64,000 nucleotides of DNA, taken from contig NZ_WOTG01000008.1 of NCBI RefSeq assembly GCF_011516925.1, positions 62,001 to 126,000 of the forward strand, given 5' to 3'. Under the pieces are notes generated by a model that saw nothing but the letters and a program-made list of their open reading frames with translations, did no database searches and was not told the origin of the DNA. This document shows, piece by piece, positions 42,966 to 51,270 of the stretch; the stretch's first letter is position 1, and each line of letters begins with the position of its first letter. Origin of the DNA: Acetobacter fabarum. Lineage in GTDB: Bacteria > Pseudomonadota > Alphaproteobacteria > Acetobacterales > Acetobacteraceae. A program made the translations under genes and the position numbers.

Positions 42966-44123
42966 TCAGGCTTCTGGCTGAGCCAGAATTTTTTCGTACA
43001 TACGGTGGGTTTTGTAGGGTGTGGGTACAATACGCTCAATAAGATTGCGCAACCCTGTATGTGTTTCCAGCACCCAGCCCAGTTCAATGGTCCGGTAGGG
43101 CAGGACATGCCCGCGCTTCATCAGTTCATCAATAATCAGCACAGGCAGCATGGCGCGCAGAGCGGTGCCCATATATTTTTTGCGCACGCCAAGGAGCACA
43201 ACCCGGGCGGAGTGAAAGTCATGCCGGAGAATGCGCGAGCCAAGCTTGAGCCAGCCCAGAGGGGAGGGCGCGCCGCCCAGATCCCCGCTGATGTCAAACA
43301 TATTGGGTATCACCAGCGCTATGGCCGCCGGTTCGCCTTCAACCTCGGCCAGTACATACTGCTCAGGCCGCAGGATGGGCTTGATCGCCTTGAGTAGGGA
43401 TTCAACCTCGTTAGAGGTCAGGGGCACGTTGCCCCATGTGTCGGCCCAGGCATCATTATAGATTTCGCGCAGGATCGTGGCGTCTTCTGGAATGTGTTTC
43501 AAGCGCAGGCCGCGCATGGTAATCTTGCCAAGACGCTGGCGCAGGTTGGCGGGAATCTGGTTGGCACGCTCGGCCTGTGGCCCTGTTTCCATACTGTAGG
43601 AGAGCAGGTCCATCGCTTTTTCAAAGCCCGCTTCCTCAACGGCAGGGCCGAGGGTTGCTGGGTGCCATGGGGTGCCGATCATGGGCATTTCATTCTGCCC
43701 TGCAATCATTACACCGGACTGGCCGTTGCTGTTCAGTGTCCATGGACCACGGATGCGTTCAACACCACGTGTTTCAAGCCATTTGGTGGCGGCTTCAAGC
43801 AGGAGGGGAACACAGGCGGGTTCAGCCGTATCCAGCGCTCCAAAAAAGCCGGTTCTGGGGCCGGGCTGCTTGAGCACAAGGGAGTCTATCTGGGCAGATA
43901 TGCGGCCAATCGGTTTGCCATTACGCCATGCCAGAAAGTAACAGGCAAAGCCGTGGTCGAAAAAACGCGATTTTTTGGGGGAGAGCATATCGCGCTCTTC
44001 CATGTCCAAAGGGGCAACATATCCGGGCAGGCCATCGTAAATCTGGCGTGGAAGCTTTATAAAGAGAGAAAGCTGACGTGAGCCCGAAACAGGGGAAACG
44101 GTAATCTGAGTCGGGAAAGACAT
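42966..44123 (-). CDS. GNAT-superfamily acyltransferase, possible bacterial ceramide synthase relative
   Basis: A 385-residue cytosolic protein with no signal or membrane segment. It has the features of a large GNAT-like family seen next to lipid genes in alphaproteobacteria: PKKSRFFDHG, a GRISAQID strand, FFGALDTAEP, WLETRGVERIRGPWTLNSNG and the second domain with AIALVIPNMFD and GTALRAMLPVLIIDEL. The same broad family includes the acyl-CoA-dependent ceramide synthase described in Caulobacter; whether this gene is that enzyme is inference. GGAGGGG directly before ATG 44123 is a strong ribosome-binding site. It is divergent from an SDR gene with a very short gap. Confidence 0.72.
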   Translation of the reverse strand: MSFPTQITVSPVSGSRQLSLFIKLPRQIYDGLPGYVAPLDMEERDMLSPKKSRFFDHGFACYFLAWRNGKPIGRISAQIDSLVLKQPGPRTGFFGALDTAEPACVPLLLEAATKWLETRGVERIRGPWTLNSNGQSGVMIAGQNEMPMIGTPWHPATLGPAVEEAGFEKAMDLLSYSMETGPQAERANQIPANLRQRLGKITMRGLRLKHIPEDATILREIYNDAWADTWGNVPLTSNEVESLLKAIKPILRPEQYVLAEVEGEPAAIALVIPNMFDISGDLGGAPSPLGWLKLGSRILRHDFHSARVVLLGVRKKYMGTALRAMLPVLIIDELMKRGHVLPYRTIELGWVLETHTGLRNLIERIVPTPYKTHRMYEKILAQPEA

Positions 44124-44198
44124 TGCCCCTCCATGGAACGGAACATGAAAAACTCCACGGGTGATGCCTCATTCTCTCTCAATGGGAAAGGAAAAAAT

Positions 44199-44996
44199 GT
44201 GAAATCTGATGCATCGGGGGAAGGCGTTCTGCGTTCCGTGCTGATTACAGGGGCTACGGGCGGCATTGGTGCGGAGCTTGCGCACCATTATGCGGCACCC
44301 GGCCGGACCCTGATTTTGTGGGGCAGAAATGCCCAGCGGCTGAGCCAGCTGGCCATGGAATGCTGCTCCAGTGGGGCCGTAGTGCATACACGCCAGATAG
44401 ACCTGTGCGATGGAGCCGCCGCCCTGAAGGCCTTTGAGGAAGATGATGCAGCCCACAAGCCCGACTGCGTGGTGCTTGGTGCAGGTCTGTCTGACATCCA
44501 ATCTCTGGACGACAAAACGGAAGACCCGCAGAAGGTGCTTCAGCTTGGGCTGGTCAATTATGCAACGCCGGTTACGCTGGCCACGGCAGCAGCCAAGAGC
44601 ATGGTGGAGCGGCGCAGTGGGCATATTGCGCTCATAGGCTCTGTTGCCGGGTTTTACGAAATGCCCTTTTCTGCCGCCTATAGCAGCTCCAAATCCGGAC
44701 TGGCATTTTTTGCCAGGTCTGCCGGGCTTGCCTGGCGGCAATATGGCGTTCAGCTAACATTGATCGTGCCCGGTTTTGTGGACACCCCCATGAGCCAGCG
44801 GCTCGAAGGCCCACGTCCTTTTCTGGTTCCAGCCAAAAAAGCAGCCCGCCTGATTGCCCGCGCCATTGCGCAGGGGCGGCGGGAATATATTTTTCCGTGG
44901 CCGTTCCGCGTTCTGCGTGTGGTTGAACGTCTGCTCCCCCAGAAACTGCGCGAGCATATCCTGCTGCGTCTGGCTGTGGGGCAAACTGAACGATAA
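44199..44996 (+). CDS. Short-chain dehydrogenase/reductase
   Basis: A classical SDR: SVLITGATGGIGAELAHHYA with the NAD(P)-binding GxxxGxG, VLGAGLS as an NNAG-equivalent, IALIGSVAGFYEMPF with the catalytic Ser, YSSSKSGL with Tyr and Lys, and VPGFVDTPM. The C-terminal extension (WPFRVLRVVERLLPQKLREHIL) is amphipathic and could associate with the membrane. The GTG at 44199 is preferred because AAAGGA precedes it by eight bases; ATGs at 44133 and 44145 are in frame but lack such a site, and 44133 would leave only nine bases to the divergent gene. Such SDRs act on fatty acyl or sphingoid ketones in lipid loci; substrate unknown here. Confidence 0.8.
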   Translation: MKSDASGEGVLRSVLITGATGGIGAELAHHYAAPGRTLILWGRNAQRLSQLAMECCSSGAVVHTRQIDLCDGAAALKAFEEDDAAHKPDCVVLGAGLSDIQSLDDKTEDPQKVLQLGLVNYATPVTLATAAAKSMVERRSGHIALIGSVAGFYEMPFSAAYSSSKSGLAFFARSAGLAWRQYGVQLTLIVPGFVDTPMSQRLEGPRPFLVPAKKAARLIARAIAQGRREYIFPWPFRVLRVVERLLPQKLREHILLRLAVGQTER

Positions 44997-45013
44997 TTTG
45001 GGGGTAAGCACAC

Positions 45014-45043
45014 AAAAGGCCCGGCAGAATTGCCGGGCCTTTT
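45014..45043. terminator. Bidirectional Rho-independent terminator
   Basis: A perfect 13-bp stem AAAAGGCCCGGCA/TGCCGGGCCTTTT around a four-base GAAT loop, 17 bases after the SDR stop. Poly-A on one side and poly-T on the other let it serve both the SDR gene and the convergent aldehyde dehydrogenase. Confidence 0.9.
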
Positions 45044-45102
45044 GCATGGTTGGGCCGTAAGCCGCCGGTTAATGCGGCTTACAGTCCTGCTCCGCCGTTT
45101 GA

Positions 45103-46491
45103 TTAGAACGGTGCGTCAATATCCACCACGTCAATCAGCTTGTGATTGACAAATTCCTTAATGCCGAGGCCGATCAGCTCGCGGCCAAAGCCGGAGCGGG
45201 CCACGCCACCAAACGGCAGGTCGGCTTTTACCATTGTCGGGTGGTTGATGTAGACCATGCCGGTGTAAATGCGGCGGGCTACTTCCACCCCAAGCTTGGT
45301 GTTCTGCGTAAAGACAGAGCCACCCAGACCGTAGGGAGAGTCATTGGCAATGCGAATGGCATCTTCGGTGTCTTTTGCGCGGTAAAGCTGGGTAACCGGG
45401 CCAAAGAATTCCCACAGGCGGGCGGGGTTGTTTTCCAGGTTGGTGAGCAGAACCGGACGGAAAAAGGCGCCTTTTTCGGGCACAGGAGCGCCAATAACTT
45501 CGGCTTTGGCACCCAGCTTGCAGGCTTCATCAACCTGTGTGCGCAGGTCGTCCGCTGCTTTTTGGGAGGAGAGCGGGGCCAGCGTGGTAGCCGGGTCCAT
45601 CGGGTCCCCTGCCTTCAGTTCGGCAACGCCTTTTTTGTAGAGTTCTACAAAGCGGTCATAAATGGCGTCAGCCACGATCAGCCGCTTGGAAGAAACGCAA
45701 ACCTGCCCTGCATTCCAGTGGCGGCCAAAAACAGCCCATTTGACTGCTTTTTCCAGATCAGCGTCTTCGAGCACAACAAATGCGTCCGAACCACCAAGTT
45801 CCATGGTTGCTTTTTTGAGCGCCTTGCCTGCAACGGATGCCACAATGGCACCAGCGCCTTCGGAGCCGGTCAGGGCCACGCCGCATACGCGCGGGTCGTT
45901 TAGCACGGTTTCGGTGTGATGGCGGGCAAGGTACAGGTTGCGGAATGCACCTTCCGGCAGGCCAGCCTTGCGCATCAGGTCATCAAAGGCTGCGGCACAC
46001 TGCGGCACGTTGGAAGCGTGCTTGAGGATGACCGTATTCCCGGCGGAAAGCTGGGGCGCAATGATGCGGGCGATCTGGTAGTAGGGGAAGTTCCACGGCT
46101 CAATGGCAAACACAATGCCCTGAGGTTCATGGACCAGCATGGCCTGACCTTCTTCAGGGTTTTTAACCGGCAGGGCTTCGGCGGCCAGCAGGCGCTCGGC
46201 GTGTTCTGCGTAGTATTCAAAAATTTCGGCCGAGAGCGTGACTTCTGCTTTGGCTTCGCCAAAAACCTTGCCCATTTCCAGCGTCAGCAGAGCGGCGTAA
46301 TCATCCATGTTGTCGCGCAGGATCTGTGCTGCGGCAGACATAACCTTTGCGCGCTCAGCAAAGGACGCATCACGCCAAGACTGGAATGCGGTATAGGCTG
46401 CGTCCAGTGCGGTCTGCACTTCCTGGTCGGTCGCATCGGCAAAAGTTTTGACAACTTCGCCCGTGTAGGGATTTGTTGTGGCGTAAGCCAT
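45103..46491 (-). CDS. NAD(P)-dependent aldehyde dehydrogenase (succinate-semialdehyde type)
   Basis: A 462-residue ALDH. Motifs: EPWNFPYYQ, ILKHASNVPQC, the Rossmann-linked ALTGSEGAG, catalytic Glu in ELGGSDAF near residue 231, nucleophile Cys in GQVCVSSKR near 265, and the C-terminal EFFGPVTQLYRA and PFGGVARSGFGREL. Length and the GQVC motif resemble GabD/Sad enzymes, but substrate is not fixed by sequence. AAGGAAG before ATG 46491 supports the start. It faces an AraC regulator across an operator-rich gap. With EutBC producing acetaldehyde elsewhere in the window, a role in aldehyde removal is plausible but unproven. Confidence 0.88.
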   Translation of the reverse strand: MAYATTNPYTGEVVKTFADATDQEVQTALDAAYTAFQSWRDASFAERAKVMSAAAQILRDNMDDYAALLTLEMGKVFGEAKAEVTLSAEIFEYYAEHAERLLAAEALPVKNPEEGQAMLVHEPQGIVFAIEPWNFPYYQIARIIAPQLSAGNTVILKHASNVPQCAAAFDDLMRKAGLPEGAFRNLYLARHHTETVLNDPRVCGVALTGSEGAGAIVASVAGKALKKATMELGGSDAFVVLEDADLEKAVKWAVFGRHWNAGQVCVSSKRLIVADAIYDRFVELYKKGVAELKAGDPMDPATTLAPLSSQKAADDLRTQVDEACKLGAKAEVIGAPVPEKGAFFRPVLLTNLENNPARLWEFFGPVTQLYRAKDTEDAIRIANDSPYGLGGSVFTQNTKLGVEVARRIYTGMVYINHPTMVKADLPFGGVARSGFGRELIGLGIKEFVNHKLIDVVDIDAPF

Positions 46492-46577
46492 AAGCCTGTT
46501 CTTCCTTGGCTGTGTGATCAGTGATGCCACAATGGGACGGAAGAGGGCGAGGGGGATAGAGCAATTCTGCCCACTTC

Positions 46578-46623
46578 TTGCCTGATTCTCTCTGTCAGGC
46601 AATTTGCCTGCTGTTTCAGGCAA
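46578..46623. promoter_or_regulatory. Operator array: two inverted repeats of TTGCCTG
   Basis: Four half-sites in 46 bases: TTGCCTGA at 46578-46585, its exact inverse TCAGGCAA at 46595-46602, TTGCCTG at 46604-46610 and TCAGGCAA at 46616-46623. The spacers are nine, one and five bases. It lies 87 bases before the aldehyde dehydrogenase start and 103 before the AraC start. A degenerate fifth copy, TTGCCTTA, is at about 46642. This is the likely binding site of the divergent AraC regulator. Confidence 0.7.
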
Positions 46624-46725
46624 GGCATGGGCGTGGCTGATTGCCTTATTCTGCTCTATCTGGAATGGTGCTGGCTGCCCCGTCTGTTGGGGGTAGGTAT
46701 GGCATGGCGTAACAAAGAGGCACGT

Positions 46726-47667
46726 ATGGTCGGTAATCTGGCGGAATTGCAGAAGCTGGTGCTCAGGCACTGTGCCCATTCCACGGTAACAACCGCTATC
46801 CCCGAACTCACGCTCTACCGGGCCGAGGTCGTGAGCGAGCCTATTCCCTTTGTGTTTGAACCCCGCGTGTACGTTATTGTTCAGGGCAAAAAGCAGGTCA
46901 TGCTCCGGGACCGTGTGTTTGATTATGATGACAGCCACTACCTTGTTACGGCTGTGGACCTGCCTGTAGCCGGCTGCATTACACAGGCCACGCCAGAGCG
47001 CCCTTACCTGGCCCTGTGTCTGGCGCTGGACCCGGCCCTGATTGCGGAACTGCTGCTGGTGGTGAACGATCAGCAGGTGGACCCCAATCAGGCGTGCATT
47101 ATGGGTATGGGGCTAAGCCCGCTTAATTCAGCCATTACCGAGCCACTCTTGAGGTTGATGAAGCTGCTGGACCAGCCAGAGGATATTCCCATCCTCAAAC
47201 CCCTGATCGTGCGTGAACTGCTTTACCGGCTGTTGCAGGGGGATCAGGGGTGTGCACTCAGGCAGATTGCAACGGCTGGGAGCAATCTCTCCCACATCAA
47301 CAGGGCCATCCACTGGATTGCCCAGCATTATGCAGAGCCGTTTGATATTGGCCGGGCGGCCCGTGTAGCGGGTATGGGGCTTTCCACCTTCCATCGGCAT
47401 TTCCGCGCAGCGACCAACATGAGCCCCTTGCAATACCGGACCCAGTTGCGCCTGCAGGAAGCACGCAGACGCATGGTTAGCGAGAATGTGGATGCCGCAG
47501 AGGCCGCCTTTGCCGTGGGGTATGAGAGTCCATCCCAGTTCAGCCGGGAATACCGGCGCATGTTCGGGCGGCCCCCAGCAACGGATGCGCTCTGCGTAAG
47601 GGCTGACCAGCTTCTGGAGCGCAATGGTGCCAGAGCGCTATACGCCCATCAGGTCCATTGCGCCTAG
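46726..47667 (+). CDS. AraC-family transcriptional regulator of the aldehyde dehydrogenase
   Basis: A 313-residue regulator: an N-terminal AraC_N cupin-type domain (ELTLYRAEVVSEPIPFVFEP, then VYVIVQGKKQVMLRD) and a C-terminal two-HTH domain (FDIGRAARVAGMGLSTFHRH, then AAFAVGYESPSQFSREYRRM). The subgroup resembles YqhC, which senses aldehydes. ATG 46726 has AAGAGG five bases upstream; upstream in-frame starts at 46627 or 46699 would overlap or approach the operator array. Divergent placement points to control of the neighbouring dehydrogenase. Confidence 0.87.
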   Translation: MVGNLAELQKLVLRHCAHSTVTTAIPELTLYRAEVVSEPIPFVFEPRVYVIVQGKKQVMLRDRVFDYDDSHYLVTAVDLPVAGCITQATPERPYLALCLALDPALIAELLLVVNDQQVDPNQACIMGMGLSPLNSAITEPLLRLMKLLDQPEDIPILKPLIVRELLYRLLQGDQGCALRQIATAGSNLSHINRAIHWIAQHYAEPFDIGRAARVAGMGLSTFHRHFRAATNMSPLQYRTQLRLQEARRRMVSENVDAAEAAFAVGYESPSQFSREYRRMFGRPPATDALCVRADQLLERNGARALYAHQVHCA

Positions 47668-47681
47668 CATGGCCGGGAGCC

Positions 47682-49091
47682 TTACGCAGGAGCGGAGGAC
47701 ACAACCCGGTGCTGGACAACCTGACCCACAATAATCAGGGCAGGGCTGGTTATGTGGTTGTCCGCAACCTGTTGGGGTAGCGTGCTGAGAGTGCCGCTTA
47801 ATACCCGCTGGTGTGGCAGGGTGCCCCCTTCCACAATGGCTGCGGGCCAGTCTGCTGGCAGGCCATGCTCCACCAGCCGGGCACAAAGCTGTGCAACCAG
47901 CGTAAGGCCCATGTAAATAACAATGGTCTGGCTGCGCAGGGCTATGGTTTCCCACGCCAGATTCAGGGTGCCATCGGCCCGGGCATGGCCGGTAATAAAC
48001 AGACAGGCCTGTGCGCAGTCACGGTGTGTGAGCGGTATGCCCGCATAGGCAGCGCACCCGTTGGCGGCCGAAATGCCGGGGATAATGCGGAATGGCACGC
48101 CTGCGGCCATCAGTGCCTCTATTTCCTCCCCACCACGGCCAAAAATAAACGGGTCGCCCCCTTTAAGCCGGAGCACACGTTCCCCCGCTTTGGCGCGGCG
48201 GATAAGCTCGGCATTAATGCCATCCTGCGGGAGTGTGTGGTTATTGGTCTGCTTGCCAACAAACACTCGCTCGGCATCGCGGCGCACGTAGTTCAGAATA
48301 TCCGGCCCAACCAGATTGTCGTATAAAACGCTATCTGCATCCTGCATAAGCCGCAGTGCCGCGAGCGTCAGCAGGTCCGGGTTGCCCGGGCCTGCGCCAA
48401 CAAGCCACACTTCCCCTGTTCTGGCATGGCCCTGGTCCAGAATGCGGTCGAGTTCATTCTGGGCGGCCTGCGTGTTCCCCGCCATGGCCAGAGCGCCACC
48501 TGTTCCATCCAGAAAATCTTCCCACACACGGCGGCGTATGGCGGAATCCGGTACGCGGGTGCGCAGGGCCAGACGGCTTTGCTGCATGAATGCCGCCAGC
48601 CTGTGCAGGCCTGCGGGCATGATCTCTTCAATTTTCGCGCGGAGCCTGCGGGCCAGCACAGGGGCGGCCCCACCGGTGGAAACCGCAATCTGTACAGCGC
48701 CGCGTGTGGTCATGGCCGGGGTAATAAAGCTGGAAACTTCAGGAGCATCCACCGCGCATACGGGTATGTTCATACTCTGGCACAGCGCGCTGAGTTCGGC
48801 ATTGAGCGCACGGTTGCTGGTGGCCAGATAAACCATACGGCAGCCGGGCAGGCGGGCTGTCAGGCTTTCTACCGTGGCGTCCTGGCGTGTGACCTCCGCC
48901 TTGCCGTCCGCCACAAGGCGTTCGAGTTCGGGGCAGAGTGTGGGGGAGAGAATTTCCACCCGCGCACCTGTAGGCACAAGAAGCTGCACCTTGTTGGCCG
49001 CGACATTACCGCCGCCTGCCACAAGAACACGTGCCCCTTCCATATGGAGCATGATGGGAAACCAGCTGGTTTGCTCAAATGAAGCTTGCAT
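47682..49091 (-). CDS. cysG: Trifunctional sirohaem synthase CysG (SUMT/dehydrogenase/ferrochelatase)
   Basis: A 469-residue fusion. Residues about 1-160 are the CysG_N dehydrogenase/chelatase with RVLVAGGGNVAANKV and the conserved VDAPEVSSFITPA; a dimerisation region follows; from about 225 a uroporphyrinogen-III methyltransferase with VWLVGAGPGNPDLLTL, RLKGGDPFIFGRGGEE and PGISAANGCAAYAGIPLTHR. It makes precorrin-2, feeding both sirohaem and the corrin ring made by the adjacent cob genes. It is divergent from cobG across 267 bases. Confidence 0.93.
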   Translation of the reverse strand: MQASFEQTSWFPIMLHMEGARVLVAGGGNVAANKVQLLVPTGARVEILSPTLCPELERLVADGKAEVTRQDATVESLTARLPGCRMVYLATSNRALNAELSALCQSMNIPVCAVDAPEVSSFITPAMTTRGAVQIAVSTGGAAPVLARRLRAKIEEIMPAGLHRLAAFMQQSRLALRTRVPDSAIRRRVWEDFLDGTGGALAMAGNTQAAQNELDRILDQGHARTGEVWLVGAGPGNPDLLTLAALRLMQDADSVLYDNLVGPDILNYVRRDAERVFVGKQTNNHTLPQDGINAELIRRAKAGERVLRLKGGDPFIFGRGGEEIEALMAAGVPFRIIPGISAANGCAAYAGIPLTHRDCAQACLFITGHARADGTLNLAWETIALRSQTIVIYMGLTLVAQLCARLVEHGLPADWPAAIVEGGTLPHQRVLSGTLSTLPQQVADNHITSPALIIVGQVVQHRVVSSAPA

Positions 49092-49139
49092 GAGTCATGC
49101 TGCAAGCAGGGTTTTGCCCGCGATGCAAGAGGAAGCTGC

Positions 49140-49297
49140 GTCAAAGGGCATAAAAGTGGATGCCTGCCGTGCCATGGAGCGCTTTGACAAGTCCATATCG
49201 GGCGGCCTAACACGAACGCGGACCAGCCCCTGCATGTTGTGTGCAAGGGGCGGAACAGGGGCGCGTATCCGGCGTTCTGGCTGGATGGCTCTGTTCC
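49140..49297 (+). ncRNA. Possible structured leader upstream of cobG
   Basis: The 267-base gap before cobG contains several inverted repeats in order: GTCAAAG (49140-49146) with CTTTGAC (49182-49188), enclosing GGCAT (49147-49151)/ATGCC (49160-49164); a GCCCCTGCA/TGCAAGGGGC hairpin at about 49225-49252; and GGAACAG (49252-49258) with CTGTTCC (49291-49297). This could be a folded mRNA leader. It does not contain the cobalamin riboswitch box GCCACTG. Some of these pairs could arise by chance in GC-rich DNA. Confidence 0.3.
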
Positions 49298-49358
49298 ACC
49301 ATGGGGGCGGGTGTGGTGCCATAGCCCTTGTCGTTTTTACAGGACGCCGCGTGCCGGC

Positions 49359-50654
49359 ATGGCGGGGAGCGATCTTCTCGGTTCAGGCGCTCAGGTGGCC
49401 GATCAGACGGGAGTAACCGGGGTGTATGGCGGTTTTGCTCAACCGGAAGTCAAAGGGTGGTGCCCAGGTCTTTTCGCACCCATGGAGGCAGCGGATGGCT
49501 GGCTTGTGCGTGTGCGGCCTACGCTGGGGCGGCTGGAAGCTGCTCAGGCATTTTTGCTGGCGGATGTGGCCCAAAGGCAGGGGAATGGCCGTATAGGGCT
49601 AACCAATAGGGCCAGCCTGCAACTCCGTGGGTTTGGGGCCGATGCTGCGCGCCGGTTCCCTGAAATTGCGGTGGCTGCGGGGCTTGGTCTGTCCGATGCG
49701 GGTATGGAGCGGCGTCAGGCCATGCTTGTTTCCCCCCTGGCGGGGGATGACCCGAGCTGTGCGGCACAGACCGTGGCCTGTGCGGAGTCCCTGCGTACTG
49801 CGCTGATCGGTGCGGAAGAGCTAACGGCCCTGCCGGGCAAATTCGGTTTTGCGGTGGATGGTGGTGGGCTATACCCCGCTGGGCTGTTGCAGGCAGATAT
49901 TACCCTGCGCGCCACGGAAGAGGGGCTGTGGTCCGTTGTGTGCGGCGCCATGTGTGCCGCTCCCACTACTTATAGGCTCGCAGTTGGGCAGGCCGTTGCT
50001 TTGGCACGTGCTTTTGTAACATCGCACCAAAGCGTGCGCCCCCAGCGGGACCGGGCTGTGGGGCAGGTGCTGTTCCAGATTCTGGGGCTGGCAGGGCAGG
50101 TGCTGGCACCCAAACCTACGCAGGCCGAGGTTTGCTGTGGCCGTGTAGGGCCACTGGGGCACGGATTGTTTGCGCTGTCTGCCCCTATGGGGTGCATGAC
50201 TGCGACCATGCTGCATGACTGCGCAACTGTTGCCGCAACGCAGGGGGATGGCATTTTGCGCCTGACCCCGTGGCATACTCTGGTGCTGGGCGGTATGGAG
50301 CAGGCGCCTGTTGTGGCCGGTATGGTCACAGACCCCCATTCCCCCCTCTTGCGTATCTGGGCCTGTAGCGGGGCCAGTGCTTGTGCGCAGGCTGCCGGGG
50401 AGACGGAAAATCTGGCGCGTAATCTGGCTCCGCTGCTGCCAGCAGGGGCCAGCCTGCATGTTTCGGGCTGCCGCAAAGGGTGCGCTCACCCGGGTTCTGC
50501 CGATTATACTCTGGTGGCGGGTGATCAGGGTTACGGACTGGTGCGCAATGGTTCGGCTTCGGGGGATGTGGAAAGCCTGTTCGTAGGCGAACAGGCTGTT
50601 TATACAGCATTTGAGTCATTCAAAAAGGAAGGAGCGGTGGATGCCGGCCTATGA
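49359..50654 (+). CDS. cobG: Precorrin-3B synthase CobG
   Basis: A 431-residue nitrite/sulfite-reductase-like protein with two half-domains. It has GNGRIGLTNRASLQLRG in the first ferredoxin-like repeat and the cofactor cysteines in CSGASAC (about residues 335-341) and CRKGC (about 370-374) for a [4Fe-4S] cluster. CobG uses O2 to hydroxylate precorrin-3A, marking the aerobic cobalamin route. ATG 49359 (MAGSDLLG) was chosen; the frame extends upstream to 49239 but that part has no family resemblance. It overlaps cobH by 14 bases. Confidence 0.92.
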   Translation: MAGSDLLGSGAQVADQTGVTGVYGGFAQPEVKGWCPGLFAPMEAADGWLVRVRPTLGRLEAAQAFLLADVAQRQGNGRIGLTNRASLQLRGFGADAARRFPEIAVAAGLGLSDAGMERRQAMLVSPLAGDDPSCAAQTVACAESLRTALIGAEELTALPGKFGFAVDGGGLYPAGLLQADITLRATEEGLWSVVCGAMCAAPTTYRLAVGQAVALARAFVTSHQSVRPQRDRAVGQVLFQILGLAGQVLAPKPTQAEVCCGRVGPLGHGLFALSAPMGCMTATMLHDCATVAATQGDGILRLTPWHTLVLGGMEQAPVVAGMVTDPHSPLLRIWACSGASACAQAAGETENLARNLAPLLPAGASLHVSGCRKGCAHPGSADYTLVAGDQGYGLVRNGSASGDVESLFVGEQAVYTAFESFKKEGAVDAGL

Positions 50655-51270
50655 GTATATTCGGGATGGGGCGGCCATCTACCAGCGTTCTTTTGCAACC
50701 ATTCGGGCAGAGGCGGACCTAAGCGCCTTTACGCCGGAACAGGCCACCGTAGTTGTACGCATCATTCACGCCTGCGGCATGGTGGATGTGGCGCAATCGG
50801 TTGCCATGAGCGCGGATCTTGTGCCGCGCGCCCGGCAGGCTTTGCGTGATGGCTGTGCCATTCTGTGCGATGCGGAAATGGTGGCAAGGGGGGTAACCCG
50901 CACCCGCCTGCCAGCTGATAATGAGGTAATCTGCACATTGCGTGACCCGCGCACACCGCCGCAGGCCTTGGCCATTGGCAATACCCGCTCCGCCGCCGCG
51001 CTGGATTTTTGGGGGGACAAACTCGCTGGGGCCGTTGTGGCCATAGGCAATGCCCCTACCGCCCTGTTCCACCTGCTGGAAATGCTGGATGCTGGCGCCC
51101 CCCGGCCTGCCGCGGTGCTGGGTGTGCCGGTGGGCTTTGTCGGGGCGGCTGAATCCAAGGAAGCGCTGACCAAAAGGCATGACGTGCCATGGCTGGTCGT
51201 GCACGGTCGGCTTGGGGGGAGCGCCATGGCTGCGGCCGCCCTTAACGCCCTTGCCTGCGAGGTTGAATAA
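50641..51270 (+). CDS. cobH: Precorrin-8X methylmutase CobH
   Basis: A 209-residue CobH. Motifs: IIHACGMVDVA with the catalytic His, ILCDAEMVARGV, IGNAPTALFHLLEM, GVPVGFVGAAESKEAL and GRLGGSAMAAAALN. It moves a methyl group from C11 to C12 to give hydrogenobyrinic acid. AAGGAAGGAG eight bases before ATG 50641 is an excellent ribosome-binding site. Its stop overlaps cobI (TAATG). Confidence 0.95.
   Translation: MPAYEYIRDGAAIYQRSFATIRAEADLSAFTPEQATVVVRIIHACGMVDVAQSVAMSADLVPRARQALRDGCAILCDAEMVARGVTRTRLPADNEVICTLRDPRTPPQALAIGNTRSAAALDFWGDKLAGAVVAIGNAPTALFHLLEMLDAGAPRPAAVLGVPVGFVGAAESKEALTKRHDVPWLVVHGRLGGSAMAAAALNALACEVE

Noticed and set aside
49092-49358. Canonical cobalamin riboswitch before cobG or cysG
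   Set aside because: Neither strand contains the GCCACTG box or the other conserved blocks, so only a generic structured leader is proposed.
49122-49416. Small plus-strand frame upstream of and overlapping cobG
   Set aside because: Reads as Cys/Arg-rich text without family resemblance, lacks a ribosome-binding site, and overlaps the CobG start; more likely leader sequence.
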